Made by a program: the position numbers and the translations under genes. Below are positions 56,902 through 64,000 of a DNA stretch of 64,000 nt, piece by piece. This DNA comes from Pseudomonas saudimassiliensis. GTDB lineage: Bacteria; Pseudomonadota; Gammaproteobacteria; Pseudomonadales; Pseudomonadaceae. The notes under the pieces were generated by a model. The model was given only the letters and a program-made list of their open reading frames with translations. It was not told the DNA's origin and ran no database searches. The stretch is taken from the NCBI RefSeq assembly GCF_000939975.1, contig NZ_LK391969.1, forward strand, positions 526,581 to 590,580. The letters are read 5' to 3'. Position 1 is the first letter of the stretch; every line of letters starts with the position of its first letter.

Positions 56902-57606
56902 ATGATGACGCTGAATGTCGACCGGGCGGAAATCGCCAAATTCGAGGCCCTGGCCAGCCGCTGGTGGGATCGGGAAAGCGAATTCAAGCCGCTGCATGAG
57001 ATCAACCCGCTGCGTATCAACTGGATCGATGAAAAGTCCTCGCTGGCCGGCAAGGAAGTGCTCGACGTCGGCTGCGGTGGCGGCATCCTCACCGAAGCCA
57101 TGGCCCAGCGCGGCGCCCGGGTGACCGGGATCGACATGGGCGAAGCGCCCCTGTCCGTGGCCCGCCTGCACCAGCTCGAATCCGGCGTGGAAGTGGAATA
57201 CCAGCAATGCACCGCCGAGGAGATGGCGACCCTGCACCCGGGCCGTTTCGACGTCGTTACCTGCATGGAGATGCTCGAGCACGTACCGGACCCGGCTTCC
57301 GTGATCCGCGCCTGCGCCACCCTGGTCAAGCCCGGCGGCCACGTGTTCTTCTCGACCATCAACCGCAACGCCAAGTCCTTCGCCTTTGCCATCGTCGGTG
57401 CCGAATACGTGCTGCGCATGCTGCCGCGGGGCACCCATGAATACGCCAAGTTCATCCGGCCCGCCGAACTGGGCGGCTGGTGCCGCCAGGCCGGGCTGGA
57501 TATGCAGGACATCATCGGCTTGACCTACAACCCGCTGCTGCGGCACTACAAGCTGGCCAATGACGTGGACGTCAACTACATGATCCACTGCCAGCGCGGA
57601 GCCTGA
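56902..57606 (+). CDS. ubiG: Ubiquinone biosynthesis O-methyltransferase
   Basis: 234 residues. Carries out both O-methylations in ubiquinone synthesis. SAM motif I is [16 protein letters not shown], with motif [15 protein letters not shown]. The N-terminal [16 protein letters not shown] is family-typical. The start is 56902 or 56905 (adjacent ATGs). In P. aeruginosa an MTA deaminase gene lies between mtnA and ubiG; here that gap is 209 bp with no such gene. mupP starts 1 bp after its stop. Confidence 0.96.
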   Translation: MMTLNVDRAEIAKFEALASRWWDRESEFKPLHEINPLRINWIDEKSSLAGKEVLDVGCGGGILTEAMAQRGARVTGIDMGEAPLSVARLHQLESGVEVEYQQCTAEEMATLHPGRFDVVTCMEMLEHVPDPASVIRACATLVKPGGHVFFSTINRNAKSFAFAIVGAEYVLRMLPRGTHEYAKFIRPAELGGWCRQAGLDMQDIIGLTYNPLLRHYKLANDVDVNYMIHCQRGA

Positions 57607-57607
57607 G

Positions 57608-58288
57608 ATGCTGGACAGCGTCCTGTTCGACCTGGACGGCACCCTGCTGGACACCGCCGACGAGTTCCTGGCGATCATCCGCCAGATGCGCCAGGACCGG
57701 GGCCTGCCGGATGCCCCGCTGCACCTGATCCGCTCAACCGTCTCCGACGGCTCGGCCGGCATGCTCTGCGCAGCGTTCTCCATCACCCCCGAACATGCCG
57801 ACTTTGCCGAACTGCGCGACGACTTCCTGGACCGTTACCAGCAGCAACTGGCAGTACATACCCAGCCGTTCCCCGGCATCCCCGAGCTATTGGACTGGTT
57901 GGACGCCGAGGGGCTGCCCTGGGGCGTGGTGACCAACAAAATGAGCCGGTTCAGTATTCCCCTGCTGGCCGCTACCGGCCTGGCCGAACGGTGCGCCAGC
58001 CTGGTGTGCCCAGACCAGGTCACCCACGGCAAGCCACACCCCGAGCCGCTGCTCAAGGCCTGCGCGGAGATGGGCGTAGACCCGACCCGCAGCGTGTTCG
58101 TCGGCGATCACCTGCGGGATATCCAGGCCGGTCAGGCGGCCGGCATGCGTACCGTCGCTGCCCTTTACGGTTATCTGCCGGCGGGCGATGATCCGCACCA
58201 ATGGAATGCGAGTTTCAGTATCGAGAATGCCGCTGCTCTGCGCCCCTGGCTGGAGCAGCAACGGACCAAGGAGTTTTCCGATGTTTGA
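57608..58288 (+). CDS. mupP: N-acetylmuramic acid 6-phosphate phosphatase MupP
   Basis: 226 residues, HAD superfamily. Nucleophile motif FDLDGTLLDTADEF, cap domain, TNK motif II (GVVTNKM), Lys in GKPHPEPL and the GDHLRDIQAG acidic motif. It resembles Gph, but position directly between ubiG and yciK identifies it as MupP of the Pseudomonas peptidoglycan recycling (AmgK-MurU) route. Overlaps yciK by 8 bp. Confidence 0.88.
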   Translation: MLDSVLFDLDGTLLDTADEFLAIIRQMRQDRGLPDAPLHLIRSTVSDGSAGMLCAAFSITPEHADFAELRDDFLDRYQQQLAVHTQPFPGIPELLDWLDAEGLPWGVVTNKMSRFSIPLLAATGLAERCASLVCPDQVTHGKPHPEPLLKACAEMGVDPTRSVFVGDHLRDIQAGQAAGMRTVAALYGYLPAGDDPHQWNASFSIENAAALRPWLEQQRTKEFSDV

Positions 58289-59024
58289 CTACCAAGCCCC
58301 CAAGGACCTGCTGCAGGGCCGCGTGATCCTGATTACCGGCGCCGGTGATGGTATTGGCCGCGCCTGCGCACTGAGCTGCGCCGCCCATGGCGCGACCGTG
58401 GTACTGCTGGGTCGGACCCTGAGCAAACTGGAAGCGGTCTATGATGAAATCGAGGCCGCTGGCTACCCCAAGCCGGCGATCTGCCCACTGAACCTGGAAA
58501 CTGCGGTAGAGAAGGACTACAACGACCTGGCCGATCAGCTGTTCGACACCTTCGGCAAGCTCGACGGGCTGGTCCACAACGCTGCCCAGCTGGGCCCGCG
58601 GACCCTGATCGAGAGCGTCAAGGACGAAGCCTGGCTGGAGCTCATGCAGGTCAACGTCAATGCGCCCTTCTTTCTCAGCAAGGCCATGTTCCCGCTGCTG
58701 CGCGCGGCGCCCGATGCCTCGATCATCTTCCTGTCCTCCAGTGTCGGCCGCAAGGCCCGGGCCTACTGGGGCCCCTACGCGGTGACCAAGTTCGCCATCG
58801 AGGGGCTGATGCAGGTGATGGCCGACGAGCAGGACGGCACCAGCGAGATCCGCGTCAACAGCGTCAACCCCGGCGCCACCCGCACCGCCATGCGCAAGGC
58901 TGCCTACCCCGCCGAAGAGCCGGAAAAGAACCCCGAGCCCGCGGATATCATGCCGGTATTCCTCTACCTGCTCGGCCCGGACAGCAAGGGTGTAAACGGC
59001 CAGGCGCTGGACGCGCGGGGGTAA
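58281..59024 (+). CDS. yciK: YciK-type short-chain dehydrogenase
   Basis: 247 residues from ATG 58281, with AGGAG 8 bp upstream. Classical SDR: TGAGDGIG nucleotide motif, NAAQLG (NAG variant), Ser in SSSVGRKARAYWGPYAVTK with the YxxxK pair. YciK proteins are conserved but the substrate is unknown. Last gene of the ubiG-mupP-yciK operon. Confidence 0.9.
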   Translation: MFDYQAPKDLLQGRVILITGAGDGIGRACALSCAAHGATVVLLGRTLSKLEAVYDEIEAAGYPKPAICPLNLETAVEKDYNDLADQLFDTFGKLDGLVHNAAQLGPRTLIESVKDEAWLELMQVNVNAPFFLSKAMFPLLRAAPDASIIFLSSSVGRKARAYWGPYAVTKFAIEGLMQVMADEQDGTSEIRVNSVNPGATRTAMRKAAYPAEEPEKNPEPADIMPVFLYLLGPDSKGVNGQALDARG

Positions 59025-59056
59025 GCGGCAACCGCCCCGCCGCAGGGGAGCCCCAC

Positions 59057-59131
59057 CGCCCCGAGGCGGGGCTCCTACAATAACCGAGCAAGATGCAACC
59101 TTTGTAGGAGCGGCGCCTCGCCGCGATCGGG
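59057..59131. repeat. Inverted REP pair (REPIN-like) between convergent genes
   Basis: GCTCCTACAA (59071-59080) and TTGTAGGAGC (59102-59111) are perfect inverted repeats. Each borders its own GC hairpin: GCCCC/GGGGC (59058-59072) and GCGGC/GCCGC (about 59110-59124). The motif GTAGGAGCGGCnnCnnGCCGCGA is the standard Pseudomonas REP. The pair sits between the 3' ends of yciK and the DUF2802 gene and can act as a two-way terminator or mRNA end-stabiliser. Confidence 0.85.
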
Positions 59132-59157
59132 ATTATGGGCAGCGCTGAAGCTGAAGT

Positions 59158-59553
59158 TTATTTGGCGCCGTGCAGCTTGAGCATCAGCTCGGCTTCGCTG
59201 CGGGTCAGGCCGCAGGATTGCATGAGGTCGTCGAGGCTGGCGCCCATGCCGACCAGGCGGCTGGCCTGGTTGTAGGGCATGGTGTGCATGTCCTGCTGTT
59301 CCAGCCGCTGTTGCTTGTTTTCCAGCTGGGTCAGTTTGCTGCGCAGGCTGATCAGCTCCTCCCCCATGCGGATATGACTCTGCTGATATTCGGCCAAACG
59401 CTGGGTCAGTTTGTCCAGCCGACCCTCCATGCTCGCCTCCAGGGCCAGCTGGCGCTGCCCCAGCCGCCGGACCGCGAGGATGGACGCTACCAGCGCGGCG
59501 ACCAGCAGCCCCAGCAGCAGTCCAGCCAATAGCAGCAGCGAGCGGTCATCCAT
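59158..59553 (-). CDS. DUF2802 membrane-anchored protein
   Basis: 131 residues from ATG 59553 (MDDRSLLLLAGLLLG); 11 codons upstream overlap cheW. One N-terminal TM helix (about 5-25), a coiled coil (about 35-80, LQ-rich) and a C-terminal helical DUF2802 domain (LDDLMQSCGLTRSEAELMLKLHG). It closes the polar flagellar-chemotaxis gene block and follows cheW by 4 bp. Its role is undefined. Confidence 0.85.
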   Translation of the reverse strand: MDDRSLLLLAGLLLGLLVAALVASILAVRRLGQRQLALEASMEGRLDKLTQRLAEYQQSHIRMGEELISLRSKLTQLENKQQRLEQQDMHTMPYNQASRLVGMGASLDDLMQSCGLTRSEAELMLKLHGAK

Positions 59554-59557
59554 CGGA

Positions 59558-60043
59558 TCAGATATCCTGCAGCTCGGCCCACTCATCCTCGGTCATCATC
59601 TTTTCCAGATCGACCAGAATGAGCAGCTCGTCGTTCTTGTTGCTGACGCCCTGGATAAACTTGGCCGACTCGTCGGTGCCGACGTTGGGCGCCGTTTCGA
59701 TGTCGGACTGGCGCAGGTACACCACCTCCGCCACGCTGTCGACCAGGATGCCGATCACCTGCCGGTCCGCTTCGATGATGACGATGCGGGTCTGGTCGGT
59801 GACCGGCGCGGGCATCAGGCCGAAGCGCTGGCGGGTGTCAATTACGGTGACCACGTTGCCGCGCAGGTTGATGATGCCCAACACATAGGACGGCGCGCCG
59901 GGCACCGGGGCAATCTCGGTATGGCGCAGCACTTCCTGCACCTGCATCACGTTGATGCCGTAGGTTTCGTTGTCCAGGCGGAAGGTCACCCACTGCAGGA
60001 TCGGGTCATCGGCGCGCTGTGCGGTATTGTCTTTCATCTTCAA
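59558..60043 (-). CDS. cheW: Chemotaxis coupling protein CheW
   Basis: 161 residues, one CheW SH3-like domain. WVTFRLDNETYGINVMQVQEVLR, GAPSYVLGIINLRGNVVTVIDTRQRFGL and SVAEVVYLR are typical. It links receptors to CheA in the polar array. The start is 60043 or the ATG two codons later. It lies between the ParP-like gene and DUF2802. Confidence 0.95.
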   Translation of the reverse strand: MKMKDNTAQRADDPILQWVTFRLDNETYGINVMQVQEVLRHTEIAPVPGAPSYVLGIINLRGNVVTVIDTRQRFGLMPAPVTDQTRIVIIEADRQVIGILVDSVAEVVYLRQSDIETAPNVGTDESAKFIQGVSNKNDELLILVDLEKMMTEDEWAELQDI

Positions 60044-60095
60044 CTCTCGACCTTGTTGGTTCCATCCGGCCGGTGGCGCGGCGGAAGTGTTGGTT

Positions 60096-60815
60096 TCATC
60101 CTAATCGTGCGTCGGTCTGTTTGCCAGCGGTGATCAACGTGGCAAGCGCGTCAACGTCCACCAAAGCGCACATCTGATCAATCAACGTGCCGGCCAGCCA
60201 GGGCCGTTTGCCCTGCCCCGAGCGCCACTTGATCTGGCTGGGGTCCAGGCGGATGGACTGGCTCACGCCATGCACCGCCATCCCCCACTCATGCCCCTGC
60301 ACGGAAATGACGAAGCGCAGGGTATCGCGCAGATCCGGGGTGTAGCGCTCAGGCATGATCCAGCGCGCGGTATCCAGTACCCGGAGATTGCCGGCCTGGG
60401 TTGGCAGCAGGCCGAGGAACCAGTCCGGCTGGCCGAACAGGGGCGTGATGGGGCCGTCCAGGGAATGGATGCTGCCCAGGGACACCAGCGGCACCGCCAG
60501 GGTCAGCCCACCGACATCGAACAGCAGCGCCTCGAAGGGCGCCTCCCGCCAGGCAGCGTTGGCCGCCGCGGCAGGTGGGGGCATTTCCGGTTCAGGCTCG
60601 GGCTCCGGCAACGGGCTGGCCATTGGCGCTGGCTCGACCTTGGAAACGACCAGCGGCTCGGGCCGGCGTACCGGTACCGGCGCCATCTCCACCACGGGCG
60701 GGGCCGGCGGCTCGGCCAGCGCCAGCTCCACAGCGGCCTCCTGCAGCAACGCATCCAGATAGGACTGGATGGTCTGCTCGGGAACATAGTGCTGTACGGG
60801 CAAGGGGGTGTTCAT
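60096..60815 (-). CDS. CheW-domain protein, ParP-like polar array protein
   Basis: 239 residues from ATG 60815 (MNTPLPVQHYVPEQTIQSYL); a longer frame overlaps parA and is not protein-like. A short N-terminal helix, a Pro/Glu-rich linker (about 30-105) and a C-terminal CheW-like domain (about 110-235). With the upstream ParA/ParC ATPase, such proteins place chemotaxis arrays at the flagellated pole in Vibrio and Pseudomonas. The name rests on domain order and gene position. Confidence 0.82.
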   Translation of the reverse strand: MNTPLPVQHYVPEQTIQSYLDALLQEAAVELALAEPPAPPVVEMAPVPVRRPEPLVVSKVEPAPMASPLPEPEPEPEMPPPAAAANAAWREAPFEALLFDVGGLTLAVPLVSLGSIHSLDGPITPLFGQPDWFLGLLPTQAGNLRVLDTARWIMPERYTPDLRDTLRFVISVQGHEWGMAVHGVSQSIRLDPSQIKWRSGQGKRPWLAGTLIDQMCALVDVDALATLITAGKQTDARLG

Positions 60816-60897
60816 CTGTCGTCTCGGGTCCCGAATCGGATCTGCAAAAACCGGCAGCGCCGGGTCACTCAGGTTATCGGCCGCGGGCCGCCGAGCA

Positions 60898-61719
60898 TTA
60901 GCCGACTGCGCGCACGCCCGCCGCTGCAGCAACCTCTTCCCGTTTTGGCGTGACGTGTACCAGCAGGTACCGCAGCAAGGCGCGGTAGGCCAGCACGCCG
61001 CGGGCGTTGCTCTCCAGACGCGACGGCACCACGCCTGCCAGGCTGGCGTCGCGCAGCTTGGTGTCGATCGGCACGTAGGCCTGCCACAGCTGGTCGGCGT
61101 AATCCCGGCGCAGGGTGCGCAGGGTGCTCAGCGAGGCCTGGGTACGGCGGTCGAACAGCGTTGGGACTATGGTGTAGGGCAGCGCCTGGCGCCGGGAGCG
61201 GTTGACCATGTTCAGGGTATGGACCATACGCTCCAGCCCCTTCATGGCGAGAAACTCGGTCTGCACGGGGATCACCAGCTGCTCGCAGGCGGCCAGGGCG
61301 TTGATCATGGACACGCCCAGCAAGGGTGGGCTGTCGATGATGACGAAGTCGAAATCGCCCCGTAATTGCTCCAGCGCGCGGGAGATCACCAAGCCAAAAC
61401 CGCCCTGGGCCGCCGACTGGCGCTCCAGGGTCGCCAGCGCGGTGCTCGATGGCAGCAGCTGGATGTGTTCGTGGGAGGTCTCCAACAACAAGGCAGCGGC
61501 CAGCCCGGCGGGTACCCGCCCCTGGTGCTGGAACAGGTTGAACACGCTGCTGGTCAGGCGATCGGGGTCATGGCCGAAATAGCTGGTCATCGAGCCATGG
61601 GGGTCCAGATCCACCACCAGCACGCGCTTGCCCTGATCGGCCAGCAGACCGGCCAGCGCTACCGCCGACGTGGTCTTGCCTACTCCGCCCTTCTGATTGG
61701 CTACTGCCCAGACTCTCAT
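60898..61719 (-). CDS. ParA-family ATPase (ParC-like chemotaxis array positioner)
   Basis: 273 residues from ATG 61719 (MRVWAVANQKGGVGKTT). Deviant Walker A KGGVGKTT at residue ~10, VVDLDPHGS and FVIIDSPPLLG are the MinD/ParA motifs. The gene is not next to a parB or origin; it is between motD and the CheW-domain gene, so it should be the chemotaxis-specific ParA rather than the chromosome Soj. Confidence 0.9.
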   Translation of the reverse strand: MRVWAVANQKGGVGKTTSAVALAGLLADQGKRVLVVDLDPHGSMTSYFGHDPDRLTSSVFNLFQHQGRVPAGLAAALLLETSHEHIQLLPSSTALATLERQSAAQGGFGLVISRALEQLRGDFDFVIIDSPPLLGVSMINALAACEQLVIPVQTEFLAMKGLERMVHTLNMVNRSRRQALPYTIVPTLFDRRTQASLSTLRTLRRDYADQLWQAYVPIDTKLRDASLAGVVPSRLESNARGVLAYRALLRYLLVHVTPKREEVAAAAGVRAVG

Positions 61720-61750
61720 GCTGATGTACTCCCACCCGTTAGCTGCCGCA

Positions 61751-62620
61751 TCAGTTGATGCCCTGCATACCGCTGCCATCACCCGCCCCTGCCACCGGCG
61801 GACCGCTGGCCCCTTCGGCGCGGGCCTGGCGCATGGCCTGCGGGTCCGCCACGCCCTCCCGGGACTGTAAGTGTCGAGTCTCGGTGAAGCGCGACACCAG
61901 CAGCACCACCCGCCGGTTGGCCCTGCGCCCCGCTGGTGTGGCGTTGTCCGCCACCGGCCGATGCTCGCCATAGCCCACTGCAGCCAGCCGACCCGCGTCG
62001 ATACCACCGGAGCTCAGCAGGCGAACCACGCTTGCGGCCCGCGCCGCGGACAGCTCCCAGTTGGTCGGATAGACCGACGAGCGGATCGGCACGTTATCCG
62101 TAAAACCTTCAACATGCACGGGATTGTCGTAGGGCGACAGGATCCCGGCGATCCGTTCAATCAGGCCAAAGGCGCTATCCAGCGGCAAGGCATCGCCGCT
62201 GGGAAACAGCAAGCCGGAATTCAGTTCGATCTCGATCCACAGCTCATTGGCGTGGATCCGCAGGTCGCCCACCGATATCAACTCACCAAAGGCCGCCTGC
62301 ATGGCCTCGGCGATACTTTCCAAAGGATCCGCACCATCGCTGTCGTTGCTGCCCTGCCCTGCCGGAGCCTGCGGCGTCGCTTCCGGTTCCGGCGCCAGCG
62401 TGCGGGGCGTGTGCTCGCCGATCTGGATCGGCTCGGGCGTCGTCGGCGCCTGGCTGAACACCCCGATCAGCGACTCGGACAACACCTTGTACTTGCCCTC
62501 GTTGACCGAGGAAATGGAATACATCACCACGAAAAAGGCGAACAGCAGGGTAATGAAGTCCGCGTAGGACACCATCCAGCGTTCATTATTGACGTGCTCC
62601 TCTTCGCGGCGACGGCGCAT
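61751..62620 (-). CDS. motD: Flagellar stator protein MotD (MotB family)
   Basis: 289 residues. Short cytosolic N-terminus, one TM helix with the proton-carrying Asp (SYADFITLLFAFFVVMY), a linker rich in Pro/Ala/Glu (about 65-125) and an OmpA-type peptidoglycan-binding domain (about 135-260; HVEGFTDNVPI, LSAARAASVVRLL). The second Pseudomonas stator pair MotCD drives swarming. It follows motC by 3 bp. Confidence 0.94.
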   Translation of the reverse strand: MRRRREEEHVNNERWMVSYADFITLLFAFFVVMYSISSVNEGKYKVLSESLIGVFSQAPTTPEPIQIGEHTPRTLAPEPEATPQAPAGQGSNDSDGADPLESIAEAMQAAFGELISVGDLRIHANELWIEIELNSGLLFPSGDALPLDSAFGLIERIAGILSPYDNPVHVEGFTDNVPIRSSVYPTNWELSAARAASVVRLLSSGGIDAGRLAAVGYGEHRPVADNATPAGRRANRRVVLLVSRFTETRHLQSREGVADPQAMRQARAEGASGPPVAGAGDGSGMQGIN

Positions 62621-62623
62621 GTC

Positions 62624-63364
62624 TCAGTCCAGGAAGCCTTCAAGCTTCAGTTCGATGGAGCGCGGATTTTCACCTTCGGCGATGGCCAGCAGCCCCTCCA
62701 GCAACATTTCCCGGTAACCGGATTGCTCGAGCACGACCGCCTTGAGCTTGTTGGCGATGGGCAGCAGGAACAGGTTGGCCAGCGCCACACCGTAGATAGT
62801 GGCAACAAAGGCCACGGCAATGCCGCTTCCGAGCATCGAGGGGTCCGCCAGGTTGCCCATGACGTGGATCAGCCCCATCACCGCGCCAATAATGCCGATG
62901 GTCGGCGCATAACCGCCCATGGCTTCGTAGACCCGGGCCGCCCGCAGATCGCTGTTCTCGCGGCTGACCAGCTCCACTTCGAGGATGCTGCGCAGGGTGT
63001 CTGGCTCGCAGCCGTCGGCCAGCAGCTGCAGCCCCTTGCGGGCGAACAGGTCGGTTTCCATCTCGGCGATGGTTTCCAACCCCAGCAGACCATCCTTGCG
63101 CGCGGTGTTGCTCCAGTTGACCACCTTGCCAATGCCCTCACGCAGCGGCACATCCGGCGACGCAAAAACCCAGGGAAACATGCCCAGGGCGCGCTTGAAG
63201 GCCGGCAGAGGCGTCTGAATGAAGGCCGCGCCCAGGGTGCCACCGATCACGATCAGCGCCGCCGGCCCGTTCATCAACGCCTGGATGTGCCCGCCTTCCA
63301 GGTGGTTGCCGCCGACAATGGCAACCACCGCCAGGATCACCCCGATGATGCTGAGAATATCCAT
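62624..63364 (-). CDS. motC: Flagellar stator protein MotC (MotA family)
   Basis: 246 residues, four TM helices. The first helix (DILSIIGVILAVVAIVGG) and the conserved GGYAPTIGIIGAVMGLIHVM segment with its functional Pro residues are present. With MotD it forms the H+-driven stator. Its ATG overlaps the cheB stop (TGATG), so they are co-translated. Confidence 0.95.
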   Translation of the reverse strand: MDILSIIGVILAVVAIVGGNHLEGGHIQALMNGPAALIVIGGTLGAAFIQTPLPAFKRALGMFPWVFASPDVPLREGIGKVVNWSNTARKDGLLGLETIAEMETDLFARKGLQLLADGCEPDTLRSILEVELVSRENSDLRAARVYEAMGGYAPTIGIIGAVMGLIHVMGNLADPSMLGSGIAVAFVATIYGVALANLFLLPIANKLKAVVLEQSGYREMLLEGLLAIAEGENPRSIELKLEGFLD

Positions 63365-64000
63365 CAGCCCAACTCGGCCAGGTAGCGGCCGATCTCATCG
63401 AGATCGTAGATGCCGTCGGCCAGCCCAGCCTTGGCCACGGCCATCGGCATGCCATAAATGACGCAGCTGGCCTCGTCCTGGGCCCAGATGGTGCTGCCGG
63501 CCTGCTTGAGCATGCGCGCGCCTTCGCGGCCATCGGCCCCCATGCCAGTCAGCACGATGGCCAATACCTGGTTCTGCAACGCCTTGGCAGCGGAGCCGAA
63601 GGTCACATCAACGCTGGGCTTGTAATTGAGGCGCTCGTCTCCCGGCAGGATGCGGATCACGCCGCGGCTATCGAGCATCATCTGCTTGCCACCCGGCGCC
63701 AGCAGCGCCAGGCCAGGACGGAGGGTGTCGCCGTCTTCGGCTTCGCGGACGGTGATCCGGCACAGGCGATCAAGGCGCTCGGCAAAGGCCTTGGTGAAGG
63801 TGCCGGGCATATGCTGGATCAACAGCAGGGGCGCCGGAAAGTCTGCCGGCAGTTGCGTCAGCACCCGCTGCAGGGCCACCGGGCCGCCAGTGGAGGTGCC
63901 GATGGCGACCAGCTTGTAGTTGCGCTTGCGCGGCGCGGCACTGCGCCGTACAGGCTCGGCCGGCGGCTGCGCAACGGGATGCTCAGGGCGAACCGGCGCC
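63364..64000 (-). CDS. cheB: Chemotaxis methylesterase CheB (N-terminus outside window)
   Basis: Minus-strand frame open to the window edge; the receiver domain lies beyond. Visible are a Pro/Ala/Arg linker and the complete methylesterase domain with the catalytic triad: Ser in AIGTSTGGP, His in IQHMP, Asp in TGMGADG. It demethylates/deamidates chemoreceptors to reset adaptation. The gene order cheB-motC-motD is standard. Confidence 0.95.
   Translation of the reverse strand, partial: APVRPEHPVAQPPAEPVRRSAAPRKRNYKLVAIGTSTGGPVALQRVLTQLPADFPAPLLLIQHMPGTFTKAFAERLDRLCRITVREAEDGDTLRPGLALLAPGGKQMMLDSRGVIRILPGDERLNYKPSVDVTFGSAAKALQNQVLAIVLTGMGADGREGARMLKQAGSTIWAQDEASCVIYGMPMAVAKAGLADGIYDLDEIGRYLAELG

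Noticed and set aside
60898..61719. Chromosome partition parA near an origin
   Set aside because: No parB, gidAB or DnaA boxes nearby; the flanking motD and CheW-domain genes identify a chemotaxis-type ParA.

Overview
The window is one contiguous piece of a GC-rich gammaproteobacterial chromosome, almost certainly Pseudomonadaceae. The evidence is gene order: gyrA-serC-pheA-hisC-tyrA/aroA-cmk-rpsA-ihfB-lapA-lapB-pyrF, ubiG-mupP-yciK, dnaX-ybaB-recR, and the cheB-motC-motD-parA-parP-cheW-DUF2802 block. A Halopseudomonas or Pseudomonas pelagia-like lineage is my inference only. Nearly every base is accounted for by housekeeping genes; there is no rRNA, phage, IS element or CRISPR.

Layout. 1-9257: 3' part of fumC, a DMT permease, a 29-codon membrane peptide, mnmC, a TauE/SafE permease, yheU, a small secreted protein, and recR-ybaB-dnaX (minus). 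9474-17266: a lipoprotein lipase resembling Archaeoglobus fulgidus lipase, the SRP RNA gene ffs, a DUF3820 protein, an AEC permease, the K+/H+ antiporter cvrA, and copA-cueR with a readable CueR-type promoter. 17375-26716 is the accessory part: a hybrid sensor kinase divergent from an orphan type VI secretion module (vgrG, a DUF4123 adaptor, a 1126-residue LysM protein that is the probable effector, and a periplasmic Sel1-repeat protein that is the probable immunity factor). 26874-35326: a CurA-type reductase, ybaK, glpK, an AI-2E permease, a second small secreted protein, tRNA-Pro(CGG), grxD, argF, an orphan ABC ATPase, slyD and a small basic protein. 35348-40693: a four-gene membrane operon (LplT-like MFS, DUF2157, DUF4401, GDYXXLXY protein) and a GPH-type symporter. 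41051-41848: the iron store pair bfd and bfr behind a Fur-like box. 41896-55471 (all minus): pyrF back through lapB, lapA, ihfB, rpsA, cmk, tyrA-aroA, hisC, pheA, serC and gyrA, joining aromatic/serine/histidine biosynthesis to translation and DNA topology genes. 55655-59024: a degenerate mtnA homologue, ubiG, mupP, yciK. 59041-59131: a REP pair. 59158-64000: the distal end of the polar flagellar/chemotaxis cluster, running off the window inside cheB.

Most notable: (i) the vgrG island, where VgrG lacks about 60 residues of its first domain, carries an in-frame 99-bp element with 12-bp perfect terminal inverted repeats, and leads to an effector whose AT-richer tip sits beside an equally AT-rich immunity candidate; (ii) an MtnA homologue that has lost the phosphate-binding Arg, the catalytic Cys and the catalytic Asp, at a locus where the neighbouring MTA deaminase gene found in P. 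aeruginosa is absent; (iii) GyrA with Leu at codon 83, the classical fluoroquinolone-resistance residue; and (iv) the AFL-like lipase with a Cys-His-Ser-Leu-Gly nucleophile elbow. All assignments are by eye from sequence; none was checked against a database.
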